Source: Amaricoccus macauensis (GTDB taxonomy: Bacteria > Pseudomonadota > Alphaproteobacteria > Rhodobacterales > Rhodobacteraceae). Taken from it: a DNA stretch of 64,000 nt. The DNA is taken from contig NZ_JACHFM010000002.1 in NCBI RefSeq assembly GCF_014201905.1, positions 682,001-746,000 on the forward strand, given 5' to 3'. The translations under genes were made by a program, and so were the position numbers. The notes beneath the pieces are model-generated. The model saw only the letters and a program-made list of their open reading frames with translations, had not been told where the DNA came from and did no database searches. Shown here one piece after another: positions 8,635 to 17,439 of this stretch (position 1 is the stretch's first letter; every line of letters starts with the position of its first letter).

Positions 8635-9843
8635 TCAGGCGGCGAGCAGCTCGTCGGCGGGTCCGAAGAACTCGTAATGGATGCGCGAGGAGGCAACGCC
8701 CGCCTGCGCGAGGGCCGCGACGGCCGCCCGCAGGAACGGACGCGGGCCGCAGACGTAGTAGTCCGCCACGTCGGCAGGCGTGTTCGTCACCAGCCATTCC
8801 TCGGTGATCAGCCCGGCATGGTCATAGTCGCGGCCGGCAACCTCGTCGGAAAGTGGCGTCTGGTGAAAGTTGGTGACGCGAACGTCCGGCGCCCTGGTGG
8901 CGAGGTCGTCAATGTGACCGCGCATGGCGTGGGTATCGCGGTCGTGGGTGCCGTGGATGTAGTAGATCGGTACCCCGGCGCCTGCTTCGACCAGCGACTC
9001 GAGCATGGCGACCATCGGGGTCAGCCCGACGCCACCGGAGAGCAGGACGACGGGCCGGCGGGGCGTGCCATCGAGGAAGAACTCGCCGGCCGGCGCCCCG
9101 ACCTTCAGGATCGAGCCCGCCGCCTGCTCGTGCAGCCAGCCAGACGCAAGGCCCATGGGCTCACGCTTGACGCTGATGCGATAGGTCTCGCCGTTTGCCG
9201 CCGCGGAGATCGAATAGTTCCGTTTCGCCGCGGGATGCCCGGGGATGTCGAACCAGAAGGTCAGGTACTGGCCGGGCGCATGCCGCATGACCGGGCCACC
9301 ATCGACCGGGCGCAGGATGAACGACTTGATGACACGACTTTCGCGGACGACCTCCTCGATGCGGAAGTCGCGCCAGCCGTTCCAGCCGCCGGGCGCCTCG
9401 GCCTGAGCCGTGTAGAGCCGCTTTTCCCGGGCGATGAGGATACCGGCGAGGAACCAGTAGGCTTCGCCCCACGCGAGCAGCACCTCCTCGGTCGCCGCAT
9501 CGCCGAGAATGTGCCGGATCGCGCCGATGAGAGCGCTCGCCACATGCGGATAGTGCTCCGGCAGGATCTGAAGGCCGACGTGCTTCTGCGCGATGCGCTC
9601 CACCGCGGGCGCGAGGGCCGAGACGTTGTCGATATTGCTCGCATAGGCGAGGATCGCGCCGGTCAGGGCCCGCGGCTGCGCGTCGTTCAGACCCTGGTGG
9701 GACTGATTGAACAGGTCCCGGATCTCGGGATCCTGGAACATCCGGTCGTACATCTCGCGCACGATGTCGAGGCCGCGTGCCTCAAGCGCGGGAACGGTCG
9801 CCTTGACCAGTTCGATGGTGCGGGGGCTGAGAGGTTCGCTCAC
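8635..9843 (-). CDS. hmp: flavohemoglobin, nitric oxide dioxygenase
   Basis: Detoxifies nitric oxide to nitrate with NAD(P)H, FAD and heme. The N-terminal globin domain (about 1-140) includes AQKHVGLQILPEHY with the proximal His near residue 88. The FAD domain carries RNYSIS. The NAD domain carries LLSGGVGLTPMVAML and YYVCGPRPFL. The GTG at 9843 is preferred: GGGAGACC lies just upstream, and the resulting 402 residues fit the family, whereas the frame stays open to 9957 across the operator region. The gene is divergent from nsrR, with two NsrR-like operators in the gap, implying NO-induced expression. Confidence 0.93.
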   Translation of the reverse strand: MSEPLSPRTIELVKATVPALEARGLDIVREMYDRMFQDPEIRDLFNQSHQGLNDAQPRALTGAILAYASNIDNVSALAPAVERIAQKHVGLQILPEHYPHVASALIGAIRHILGDAATEEVLLAWGEAYWFLAGILIAREKRLYTAQAEAPGGWNGWRDFRIEEVVRESRVIKSFILRPVDGGPVMRHAPGQYLTFWFDIPGHPAAKRNYSISAAANGETYRISVKREPMGLASGWLHEQAAGSILKVGAPAGEFFLDGTPRRPVVLLSGGVGLTPMVAMLESLVEAGAGVPIYYIHGTHDRDTHAMRGHIDDLATRAPDVRVTNFHQTPLSDEVAGRDYDHAGLITEEWLVTNTPADVADYYVCGPRPFLRAAVAALAQAGVASSRIHYEFFGPADELLAA

Positions 9844-9904
9844 CGGATAGGTCTCCCTGGAAATGTCTCGTCCGGAGCTCGCGGCCGGGGAGACTGGATA
9901 ATCA

Positions 9905-9919
9905 TGCATGTGATATGCA
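9905..9919. promoter_or_regulatory. NsrR-like operator 1
   Basis: TGCAT-GTGAT-ATGCA is a perfect inverted repeat with a 5-base centre. This equals the core of the 11-1-11 NsrR site (TGCAT-N5-ATGCA) known in enterics. It lies 62 bases upstream of the hmp start codon and 58 bases upstream of the nsrR start. An overlapping 14-base dyad, GATATG-CA-CATATC, occurs at 9912-9925. Confidence 0.65.
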
Positions 9920-9941
9920 CATATCGAGCCGTCGAAAAACA

Positions 9942-9956
9942 TGCAACCCGATTGCA
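9942..9956. promoter_or_regulatory. NsrR-like operator 2
   Basis: TGCAA-CCCGA-TTGCA (arms extend one base each way as ATGCAA/TTGCAT, 9941-9957) has the same geometry as operator 1. The two centres are 37 bases apart. It sits directly before the nsrR ribosome site, suggesting autoregulation. Confidence 0.65.
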
Positions 9957-9976
9957 TCGATTCCCGGAGGCGTAAG

Positions 9977-10402
9977 ATGCGGCTGACGCGCTACAGCGAC
10001 TATGCAATGCGAGTCCTGCTCTACCTCGGGCAGCGGCCCGACCGCTTGTGTTCGGCCGCTGAAATATCAAAGGCTTACGGGATCTCACAGAATCATCTGA
10101 TGAAGGTCATCAACGATCTGGTACGAACGGGGTATCTGGCGAGCGTGCGTGGACGCAGAGGGGGGGTGCGACTCGCCATGCCGCCGCAGGAGATTTGCAT
10201 CGGTGCGGTGATGCGTCACACCGAGCAGGATTTCGATCTGGTGGGGTGCAGCACCTGCCTCGTGGCGTCGGCCTGCGGGCTCACCTCGGTGCTCGAAGAG
10301 GCGGTGGCGGCCTTCCTCGGCGTGCTCGACCGCTACACTCTCGCGGACGTTCTGGCACGTCGCGGGGGCTTTCTGGACCTGCTGAACGTCGATACCGAAT
10401 AG
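9977..10402 (+). CDS. nsrR: Rrf2-family nitric oxide sensor repressor NsrR
   Basis: A 141-residue Rrf2-type regulator. The N-terminal winged helix begins MRLTRYSDYAMRVLLYLG, with the recognition helix region YGISQNHLMKVINDLVRTG and the wing RGRRGGVRLA. Three cysteines, C91, C94 and C100 (CSTCLVASAC), are placed to bind an [Fe-S] cluster that reacts with NO. FLGVLDRYTLADVL near the C-terminus is characteristic of NsrR rather than IscR. The start is fixed by GGAGG at 9966-9970. The divergent flavohemoglobin gene is its expected target. Confidence 0.93.
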   Translation: MRLTRYSDYAMRVLLYLGQRPDRLCSAAEISKAYGISQNHLMKVINDLVRTGYLASVRGRRGGVRLAMPPQEICIGAVMRHTEQDFDLVGCSTCLVASACGLTSVLEEAVAAFLGVLDRYTLADVLARRGGFLDLLNVDTE

Positions 10403-10559
10403 CGTCCGGCCGCGCAGGTTCTCCCGCGCCATGGCCCGACGGGTTCGGCCTCAGTCGCAACTGCTCCATGAAGTGTCGCGCGAGTGCGCGCATACAGGTT
10501 CGCGTTGTGCATGACGGCGGGATCGCCTATGTGCCCTGCCAGAGCGAGTGGAAGGGTCG

Positions 10560-11261
10560 ATGGCAGCCAGCCTGATGTCGAGCATCGTCAAGCCGGTGCA
10601 TCCCGAGGGACCGAAGTTCCTCGCGATCGCGGCGGCGATCACGTTGCTTCTGTTCATCTTCACCGATGAACTGGTCGGCGTGGCCGGCCTCGCGGTGACG
10701 GTCTGGGTCTACTACTTCTTCCGGGATCCGCCCCGGGTGACGCCAACGCGAGAGGGGCTTGTGGTGAGCCCCGCCGATGGCGAAGTCTCGATGATCGCTC
10801 CCGCCGTGCCTCCCGCAGGACTGAACCTCGGGCCGGAAGCGCGGACCCGCGTCAGCATCTTCATGAGCGTCTTCGACTGCCACGTGAATCGCACGCCCTG
10901 CGCGGGCACGGTGACGGCGGTCGATTACCGGCCGGGCAAGTTCCTGAACGCGGCCCTCGACAAGGCGAGCGAGGACAACGAGCGCAATGCCGTGGCGCTG
11001 CGCCTCGCCGACGGGCGCGACCTTGCCGTGGTGCAGATCGCCGGTCTCGTGGCCCGCAGGATTCTCTGCACGGTGAAGCCCGGCGACGTGCTCGCAACCG
11101 GCGAGCGGTTCGGCATGATCCGCTTCGGATCGCGGCTCGACGTCTACCTGCCGGACGGCGTCGCGCCGATGGTGATCGTTGGCCAGCGCGCCGTTGCCGG
11201 CGAGACGGTGATCGCCGATCTCGCCTCGCCTGAGGCGCCGCGCGCGGGCGAGGTTCGCTGA
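10560..11261 (+). CDS. psd: phosphatidylserine decarboxylase (short, Psd type)
   Basis: Converts phosphatidylserine to phosphatidylethanolamine. The membrane-anchoring N-terminal region ([31 protein letters not shown]) is followed by the core with [12 protein letters not shown] and [13 protein letters not shown]. The self-cleavage site is [11 protein letters not shown]: Gly-Ser is cut, and Ser becomes the pyruvoyl group. Length (233 residues) fits the short bacterial subclass. The start could also be the GTG at 10548 or the ATG at 10575; 10560 has a purine-rich GGAAGG just upstream. The stop overlaps the pssA ATG by one base. Confidence 0.94.
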   Translation: MAASLMSSIVKPVHPEGPKFLAIAAAITLLLFIFTDELVGVAGLAVTVWVYYFFRDPPRVTPTREGLVVSPADGEVSMIAPAVPPAGLNLGPEARTRVSIFMSVFDCHVNRTPCAGTVTAVDYRPGKFLNAALDKASEDNERNAVALRLADGRDLAVVQIAGLVARRILCTVKPGDVLATGERFGMIRFGSRLDVYLPDGVAPMVIVGQRAVAGETVIADLASPEAPRAGEVR

Positions 11262-11995
11262 TGCGCGAGATGCGGCGGCCCCCGGAAAACCTGCCGTTCC
11301 TGCAACTCGTGCCGAATCTCGTGACGATTCTCGGGCTCTGCGCCGGGCTGACGGCGATCCGCTTCGCCTTCCTTGGCCGCTTCGACCTGGCGGCCGGCCT
11401 CATCGTCTTCGCGGCGGTGATCGACGGCTTCGACGGGCTTCTCGCGCGCAAGCTGGACGCGGCCAGCCCGATGGGGGCCGAACTCGATTCGCTCGCCGAT
11501 TTCGTCGATTTCGGCGTGGCTCCGGCGATCGTGGTCTATCTCGCGGCCCTCTCCGGCATCGGTGATCTCGGCTGGACCTTCGCGCTGGTCTTCGCGGTCT
11601 GCTGTTGTCTGCGCCTTGCCCGGTTCAACGTGAACCGCGACGTGCCCATGGAGGGGCGGGCGCATTTCGTGGGCGTACCGGCACCCGCCGGCGCGTTGCT
11701 CGGGCTCCTGCCGGTTTTCCTGATGCTCGCGGGCGTCGTCGATGCGAGCGAGCTGCCGTGGGTTGTCGCTCCCTGGCTCCTGCTCGTCGGGCTCCTGATG
11801 GTGAGCCGGATGCGCACCTTCTCGCCCAAGTCGCTGCGCATCCCGCGTGAGCGCTCCAAGTTCATCCTGGTCGCGGCCGCGCTCCTCGTCGGGCTGACGC
11901 TGACCCGGTTCTGGTTGTTTCTGGTCTTTTTCGATGTCGCTTACGCGGTCCTGCTCGTCCATGCGGCGGTGGTGTCCCGGCGGCACAGCCGCTGA
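11261..11995 (+). CDS. pssA: CDP-diacylglycerol--serine O-phosphatidyltransferase
   Basis: Membrane enzyme that makes phosphatidylserine from CDP-diacylglycerol and serine. The CDP-alcohol phosphatidyltransferase signature is seen as DGFDGLLARKLDAASP followed by GAELDSLADFVDFG, with the metal-binding aspartates in place. About six to eight hydrophobic segments follow, including GVPAPAGALLGLLPVF. Length is 244 residues. It is the middle gene of a three-gene unit, with TGATG coupling to psd and 11 bases before pmtA. Confidence 0.95.
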   Translation: MREMRRPPENLPFLQLVPNLVTILGLCAGLTAIRFAFLGRFDLAAGLIVFAAVIDGFDGLLARKLDAASPMGAELDSLADFVDFGVAPAIVVYLAALSGIGDLGWTFALVFAVCCCLRLARFNVNRDVPMEGRAHFVGVPAPAGALLGLLPVFLMLAGVVDASELPWVVAPWLLLVGLLMVSRMRTFSPKSLRIPRERSKFILVAAALLVGLTLTRFWLFLVFFDVAYAVLLVHAAVVSRRHSR

Positions 11996-12006
11996 AGGGA
12001 GAACTC

Positions 12007-12636
12007 ATGGAAATCGACGCCGTTCGCAGCTCCTACCGTCGATGGGCGCCGGTCTATGACGCCACGTTCGGCGCGATCACCGGCGTCGGGCGGCGCCGGG
12101 CGGTCGAGCACATCAACCGTCGCTCGGGCTCCGTCCTCGAGGTCGGCGTGGGCACCGGGCTGTCGTTGCCGAACTATCGCTCGCACCTGAAGGTGACCGG
12201 CGTCGACTATTCCGCCGAGATGCTCGCCAAGGCCCGGGAGCGGGTGATGGACCAGGGACTCGACCATGTGGTTGGCCTGCGCGAGATGGATGCCCGCGCC
12301 CTCGATTTTCCCGACGGCACCTTTGATACCGTGGTCGCCATGTACCTCGTTTCCGTGGTGCCCGAACCCGAGAAGGTGGTGGCCGAAATGGCGCGGGTCT
12401 GCCGGCCCGGCGGCGAGGTTGTCGTGCTGAACCATTTCGCCCGTGACGAAGGCACCGTGGCCCGGCTCGAGCGCGGCCTTGCCCCCTTTGCCGACAAGAT
12501 CGGCTGGCACTCGGACTTCTCCATGGAGCGGGTGCTGGGATGCCGCGCCCTCGAGGTGGTCGAGAAGCGCACCGCGCCGCCATTCGGCCTCTTCACGCTG
12601 CTGCGCTTCGAGAAGCGGGCGCACGCCGACGCCTGA
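12007..12636 (+). CDS. pmtA: phosphatidylethanolamine N-methyltransferase PmtA
   Basis: A 209-residue soluble SAM-dependent methyltransferase with the Rhodobacter-type PmtA layout: YRRWAPVYDATFGAITGVGR at the N-terminus, the SAM motif VLEVGVGTGLSLPNY, and then VTGVDYSAEMLAKARERV, DGTFDTVVAMYLVSVVPEPEKVVAEMARVCRPGG and HFARDEG. It probably carries out the three methylations from PE to phosphatidylcholine. Clustering with pssA and psd puts the whole PS-PE-PC route in one transcript, which supports the assignment over ubiquinone-type methyltransferases. Confidence 0.9.
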   Translation: MEIDAVRSSYRRWAPVYDATFGAITGVGRRRAVEHINRRSGSVLEVGVGTGLSLPNYRSHLKVTGVDYSAEMLAKARERVMDQGLDHVVGLREMDARALDFPDGTFDTVVAMYLVSVVPEPEKVVAEMARVCRPGGEVVVLNHFARDEGTVARLERGLAPFADKIGWHSDFSMERVLGCRALEVVEKRTAPPFGLFTLLRFEKRAHADA

Positions 12637-12798
12637 CACGGGTTCCCGGGGTGCCGATGCCTCCCCGTGTGACGATGCGACGCCGATCCCGCCGGGAATT
12701 GCCCCTCATTCCGCACCCGGGGGTTGCATCGCCGCGCTGGCTGCGATCCGCTGGACAGTAACCGCCGGTTGACCCCGGCCTGTCCCGGGAGAGAGCCA

Positions 12799-15700
12799 AT
12801 GACAGCCGTGCGCAGCTTCGAGACGCCACGCGAGGACGGCCTCGGCCTTCGGCGCATCGAAAGCGGGTCGGGGGTGAGGGCGGCGCTCCTGCCAAACGGC
12901 TGCATCTTCGGGATCGAACACCGCAGCGGGACCGGCCGGACCCTCATTACTCAGATCGAAGGCTCGGAACTCGACGGCGGCATTGGCCGGTTGTTCCTCC
13001 GGCTTGGATCGCCGGGCGACCGGCAGGTCATCGAGGCGGTCGGGTCGGAAGCGCGCGTCCAGGTCGCTGTCGGGGACGACCGCTTCATCTGGGAGGGCGA
13101 GGGCGCCGGCGTCCGGCACCGGGTAACCCTCTGGCTGCATCCCGAGGAACGGCTCTGGCTCTGGCACGTCGAGGCGACGAACACCCGTGCAGAGCCTTTC
13201 GCCTGCGACGCGACTCTGGTGCAGGACATCGGCATCGGTGGCCGCGGCTTCATCATGAGCAACGAGGCCTACGCCTCGCAGTACATCGACCACCACCCGG
13301 CCCGGCATCCCGCCGCCGGGTGGGTGGTGATGAGCCGGCAGAACCTGGCGCAGGGTGGTGCCTACCCGTGGGTGGCGCACGGCTGCCGCGAGGGGGGCGC
13401 TTCCTTCGCGACTGACGCGCGCCAGCTCCTCGGACCGGAGTACCGCGATGCCGGACGCATCGACCCGGAGCAGGACCTGCCCGGCGCCCGCCTGCAGCAC
13501 GAGGTGGCCTGCCCGATGATCCGCTCCGCGGCCGTGACACTCGCGCCCGGCGAGACCGCGGTCTGGAGCTTCTTCGGGATCTTCGACCCTGACCACCGGG
13601 CGGCATCGGGAGATACCGACCTCGGGCGGATCGATGCGGCGCTGGCCGCTCTCGACGCTTTCGAGCCCCGTGAGATGCCCCTGACCGCCCCGGCCCGCAG
13701 TCTGTTGCAGGACGCAGCACCACTCGCGGGTCAGCCGCTCACCGCCGACGCGATCGACGCCCGCTATCCCGCGCGCACGGCAGAGGAGCGCGACGGCAGC
13801 CGGCTCCTGTCGTTCTTCCTCGCCGAGGGCGCGCTCAACCGCCACGTGGTGCTGCGCGAGAAGGAACGCCCGCTGCCGCGCCGGCATGGGGCGATCGTGC
13901 GCACCGGGCAGGGGATGCTGCTCGACGAGACCACCATGTGCACGACGGTCTGGATGCACGGGGTCTTCGGCTCGCTGCTCTCGGTCGGCAACACGTCCTT
14001 CCACCGGCTGTTCTCCGCCTCGCGTGATCCCTACAACATCACCCGCTCGGGTGGCCTGCGCCTCCTCATCGAGACCGAAGGCGGCTGGCGGCTCCTCGCC
14101 GAGCCGTCGGTTTTCGAGATCGGCCTCTCGGACTGCCGCTGGGTCTATGTGCTCGACGACCGGACCGTGACGGTCGAGGTGGTGGCCTCTGGCGATGATC
14201 CGGCGCTGCAATGGCGGCTCGCGGTCGAGGGCACTCCCTGCCGCTTCCTCGTCTCCGGCGGGATCGTGCTCGGCGAGCGCGAACTCGACAGCTCCGGTCG
14301 CGTCGAGATCGACGCCGGCCGCCAGCGGATCGCCTTCCGGCCGGATCCGGCCGGGCTCTGGGGCAAGACCTACCCCGATGCGGTCTACCACCTCGTCACG
14401 GCGACGCCGGATGCGGTGGAGGCGATCGGCGGCGACGAGTTGCTCTTTGCCGACGGGACCCGGCGCGGCGGCGGCTTCGTGGCGCTGCGCACCCGGCCGA
14501 CCACAGCGCTCGAATTCTCCGTCGTCGGCGTCCTCGCCGATCCTGAGGGGGCCGCGCGACTCGCGGACCGGTATGCCGCCGGGGTGCCGTTGGCGGACGG
14601 TCTCGCCTCTGCCGCGCGCTACTGGACCCACGTCACCCGCGGATTGCGGCTCCGTGGCGGTGCGAACGCCGAGGCGGTCGACACGTTCTTCCCGTGGGTC
14701 GCGCAGAACGCCATGATCCACCTCACCGTGCCGCACGGGCTCGAACAATCCGGCGGCGCCGCCTGGGGCACCCGCGACGTCTGTCAGGGGCCGGTCGAGT
14801 TCCTGCTGGCGCTCGATCACGATGGCCCGGTCCGCGAGATCATCCGCACCGTCTTCGCCCAGCAGTTCGAGGCCCGCGGCGACTGGCCGCAGTGGTTCAT
14901 GCTCGAACCCTACGGCCGGATCCGCGACCGCCACAGCCACGGCGACGTCATCATCTGGCCGCTGAAGGCGCTCTGCGACTACATCGAGGCAACGGGCGAC
15001 GTGACGCTTCTCGACGAGGCAGTGGCCTGGCGGAACGACGAGGACCTGACCGCGACGACGCGGCATGATCCGATCTCGGCGCACGTGGAAAAGCTCCTCG
15101 CCACCGTGCGCGACCGCTTCATTCCCGACACCCACCTCATTCGCTACGGCGAAGGCGACTGGAACGACTCGCTCCAGCCGGCCGACCCGAACATGCGCGA
15201 CTGGATGGTGTCGAGCCGGACGGTGGCGCTGCTCTTCCAGCAGCTCGAACGCTATGCGGCAGTCCTCGCGCGGGCCGGCCGCGGCGGCGACGACCTCGCG
15301 GCGCTGGCCGAGGCGATCCGCACCGACTTCGACCGCTGGCTGGTGCGCGACGGCACCGTTGCGGGCTATGCGCTCTTCGAGCCGGGCGCGGCAGAGCCTG
15401 AGCTGCTGCTGCACCCGAGCGACAGGCGGACGGGGCTCCACTACTCGCTTCTGCCGATGACGCAAGGCATCGTGTCCGGGCTCTTCGACGCGGAGGCGGC
15501 GCTGCACCACCAGCGTCTCGTCGCCGGGCACCTGACGTTTCCCGACGGGATCCGGCTCATGGACAAGCCGGTTGCCTACCACGGTGGGCCGGAGCACATC
15601 TTCCGCCGGGCAGAATCTGCGGCGTTCTTCGGGCGCGAGATCGGCCTGCTCTACATCCACGCCCACCTGCGCCACGGCGAGGCGCTGGCAGCCCTCGGTG

Positions 15701-16068
15701 AGGCGGAAGGCGTCTGGCAGGTGCTGGCGGCGGCCAACCCCGTCGTCGTGGCCGACCGGGTGGCAAACGCCGCGCGCCGGCAGCGCAATGCCTACTTCAG
15801 TTCCAGCGACGCCGCATTCCCCGATCGCTACAGCGCCAGCGCCGACTGGCAGCTTGCCCGCTTGGGCGAGATCGCGGCGGACGGCGGCTGGCGGATCTAC
15901 TCGAGCGGGCCGGGGCTCTTCACCAATCTCTTTCTCTGCCACGCCTTCGGCCTGCGCCGTCGGCCGGACGGCCGCAGGGCGGCGCCCGTGCTGCCGGCCG
16001 GCATGGGGCCGGTGACGCTCGACTGGGAGATCGACGGCCGCCCCGAGACGTGGGTGCTCGGGGCCTGA
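12799..16068 (+). CDS. GH94 1,2-beta-oligoglucan phosphorylase-like enzyme
   Basis: A 1089-residue cytoplasmic enzyme without a signal peptide or membrane segment. The C-terminal (alpha/alpha)6-barrel part shows GH94 marks: HGLEQSGGAAWGTRDVCQGPVEFL, GDWPQWFM, HGDVIIWPLKALCDY and GEGDWNDSLQPADP (D787 is in the GDWND block that carries the family's general-acid Asp). Length near 1100 and the NDSLQPADP variant are what I recall for 1,2-beta-oligoglucan phosphorylases (SOGP), not for cellobiose phosphorylases (about 800). It lacks the GT84 and membrane parts of cyclic glucan synthases. Expected reaction: phosphorolysis of beta-1,2-gluco-oligosaccharides to glucose-1-phosphate. ATG 12799 follows GGGAGAG. 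The gene converges on the GH144-like gene 16 bases away. Confidence 0.85.
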   Translation: MTAVRSFETPREDGLGLRRIESGSGVRAALLPNGCIFGIEHRSGTGRTLITQIEGSELDGGIGRLFLRLGSPGDRQVIEAVGSEARVQVAVGDDRFIWEGEGAGVRHRVTLWLHPEERLWLWHVEATNTRAEPFACDATLVQDIGIGGRGFIMSNEAYASQYIDHHPARHPAAGWVVMSRQNLAQGGAYPWVAHGCREGGASFATDARQLLGPEYRDAGRIDPEQDLPGARLQHEVACPMIRSAAVTLAPGETAVWSFFGIFDPDHRAASGDTDLGRIDAALAALDAFEPREMPLTAPARSLLQDAAPLAGQPLTADAIDARYPARTAEERDGSRLLSFFLAEGALNRHVVLREKERPLPRRHGAIVRTGQGMLLDETTMCTTVWMHGVFGSLLSVGNTSFHRLFSASRDPYNITRSGGLRLLIETEGGWRLLAEPSVFEIGLSDCRWVYVLDDRTVTVEVVASGDDPALQWRLAVEGTPCRFLVSGGIVLGERELDSSGRVEIDAGRQRIAFRPDPAGLWGKTYPDAVYHLVTATPDAVEAIGGDELLFADGTRRGGGFVALRTRPTTALEFSVVGVLADPEGAARLADRYAAGVPLADGLASAARYWTHVTRGLRLRGGANAEAVDTFFPWVAQNAMIHLTVPHGLEQSGGAAWGTRDVCQGPVEFLLALDHDGPVREIIRTVFAQQFEARGDWPQWFMLEPYGRIRDRHSHGDVIIWPLKALCDYIEATGDVTLLDEAVAWRNDEDLTATTRHDPISAHVEKLLATVRDRFIPDTHLIRYGEGDWNDSLQPADPNMRDWMVSSRTVALLFQQLERYAAVLARAGRGGDDLAALAEAIRTDFDRWLVRDGTVAGYALFEPGAAEPELLLHPSDRRTGLHYSLLPMTQGIVSGLFDAEAALHHQRLVAGHLTFPDGIRLMDKPVAYHGGPEHIFRRAESAAFFGREIGLLYIHAHLRHGEALAALGEAEGVWQVLAAANPVVVADRVANAARRQRNAYFSSSDAAFPDRYSASADWQLARLGEIAADGGWRIYSSGPGLFTNLFLCHAFGLRRRPDGRRAAPVLPAGMGPVTLDWEIDGRPETWVLGA

Positions 16069-16084
16069 CGCGCCGGGTGGCCGG

Positions 16085-17380
16085 TCAGACCATCGGCACC
16101 GGGTCGAGGTGCGGGCTCGAGAACCCGAGCCGGCGCAGGCCGACGGAGATCTCCGGGCAGCTCATGAACAGCCGCCAGAGCAGGCCGCTCCGGGCGTTCT
16201 CGATCATCACGACGATCGGCCCCTGGTCGATCGCGAGATGCGAGTCGGCGTACCAGTCGGCGGTTTCGCTGAAGGCGTCGATGAAGCCCAGTTCGCGCCA
16301 GAGCCGGTCGCCGAGATCGCCGTGGAAATGCCGCAGTGCCGCCATCGACGCCTCCGGCGCGTAGGGAAAGGCCGAGAGCGCGGCGGTCGGCGTGATGACG
16401 CCGCAATCGTTCGTCGGCGAGTGCGCATCATAGCCGTGCACGCTGTCACTCGCGGTCAGGCCCCAGCAGTCGGGGCCGTAGCCGACAAAGCCCTTCGGGT
16501 TCGAGATGCAGTAGGTCCGGTTCACCTCGGTGTGGGCGACGTTCTGCGCCCAGTAGTCGGCGTAGCGATCGCTCAGGCCCCGCGGGTCGAGGCCGAGGAA
16601 GGAGTACTGCGACAGGAACAGCGGGCCGCCGCCCACCGGACCGAGCGGCAGGGTGATGCCCTCGAACGTGCGCCCGCTCAGGAAGTCCCGCCCGTCCGCC
16701 CAACCGCGGTGGTAGACCTCGGGCGAGACGGCATAGCTCGGCGACGACGCGGCGAGAACGTAGGTGATGAGACACTCGTTCCAGCCCCGGATCTCGTGGT
16801 TCATGCTCCAGCCGTTGTTCGGGCTCCAGTGCCAGGTCAGCACGTTGCGCCCGTCGCGGGTGTGCCAGTCCCATTCGGCCTCGCGCCACATCCAGTCGAT
16901 CGCCGAGCGGAGCCGGGACTCCTCCGGGTCGGCACCGTCGAAGAACTGACGCGCCGTCAGAAGGCCGGCGAGGAGGAACGACGTCTCGACGAGATCGCTG
17001 CCATCGTCCTTGCGGCTGAAGGGAATGGTCTTGCCGGTGTCACCGTTCAGAAAGTGCGGCCAGATGCCGTGGTAGCTGTCCGCCTTGAGCAGGAAGCGTG
17101 CCATGGTCCAGAGCCGGTCCACGGCGGCGGCGCGGTCGATCCAGCCGCGCGCGACGCCGACGATGATCGCCATGATGCCGAAGCCCGAGCCGCCGGTCGT
17201 TACCGCCTCGAGGCCATACTTTGCCGTGACGTTGCTGCGCTCGCGGGCGAGGCCGCAGACGGGATGGGCGAAGTCCCAGAAGTAGCGCAGGGTCTGCCGC
17301 TGAACCAGATCGAGCAGGGCCTCGTCGTCCGGCGAGGGGCGCCATCCAGAGGCGGACGGCAGGTTGGTGTCGGGCAGCAA
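16085..17380 (-). CDS. GH144-like endo-beta-1,2-glucanase (glycoamylase fold)
   Basis: A 431-residue protein of the Pfam 'Glycoamylase' group that includes GH144 endo-beta-1,2-glucanases. Seen motifs are LRYFWDFAHPVCGLARERSN, GGSGFGIMAIIVGV, FSRKDDGSDLVETSFLLAGLLTARQ, WHWSPNNGWSMNHEIRGWNECLITYVLAASS, GGPLFLSQYSFLGLDPRG and YGPDCWGLTASDSV. The start is inferred as TTG 17380 because GGAGG sits 7 bases before it; an in-frame ATG at 17425 has no visible ribosome site. With either start no signal peptide is present, unlike characterised secreted SGL enzymes, so it is probably cytoplasmic. It lies 59 bases after the upstream ABC transporter gene on the same strand and converges with the GH94 gene. 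Confidence 0.82.
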   Translation of the reverse strand: MLPDTNLPSASGWRPSPDDEALLDLVQRQTLRYFWDFAHPVCGLARERSNVTAKYGLEAVTTGGSGFGIMAIIVGVARGWIDRAAAVDRLWTMARFLLKADSYHGIWPHFLNGDTGKTIPFSRKDDGSDLVETSFLLAGLLTARQFFDGADPEESRLRSAIDWMWREAEWDWHTRDGRNVLTWHWSPNNGWSMNHEIRGWNECLITYVLAASSPSYAVSPEVYHRGWADGRDFLSGRTFEGITLPLGPVGGGPLFLSQYSFLGLDPRGLSDRYADYWAQNVAHTEVNRTYCISNPKGFVGYGPDCWGLTASDSVHGYDAHSPTNDCGVITPTAALSAFPYAPEASMAALRHFHGDLGDRLWRELGFIDAFSETADWYADSHLAIDQGPIVVMIENARSGLLWRLFMSCPEISVGLRRLGFSSPHLDPVPMV

Positions 17381-17439
17381 TGGTATTCCTCCGGTGCCGG
17401 CGCGCGGTCCGTATCGTAGCCGCATTCGCCACGGCCGGG

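Noticed and set aside
9844-9957. An N-terminal extension of the flavohemoglobin
   Set aside because: It would cover the operators and has no family similarity; GTG 9843 has a ribosome site and yields normal length.
12706-15942. A long open frame (over 1000 codons) antisense to the GH94 gene
   Set aside because: High-GC coding DNA produces long antisense frames; its translation is Arg/Ala/Glu-rich without any domain, while the plus strand encodes a clear enzyme.
12799-16068. Cellobiose phosphorylase or cyclic glucan synthase for the GH94 protein
   Set aside because: It is too long for a cellobiose phosphorylase and lacks the GT84 and membrane regions of a synthase; length and GDWNDSLQPADP fit SOGP better.
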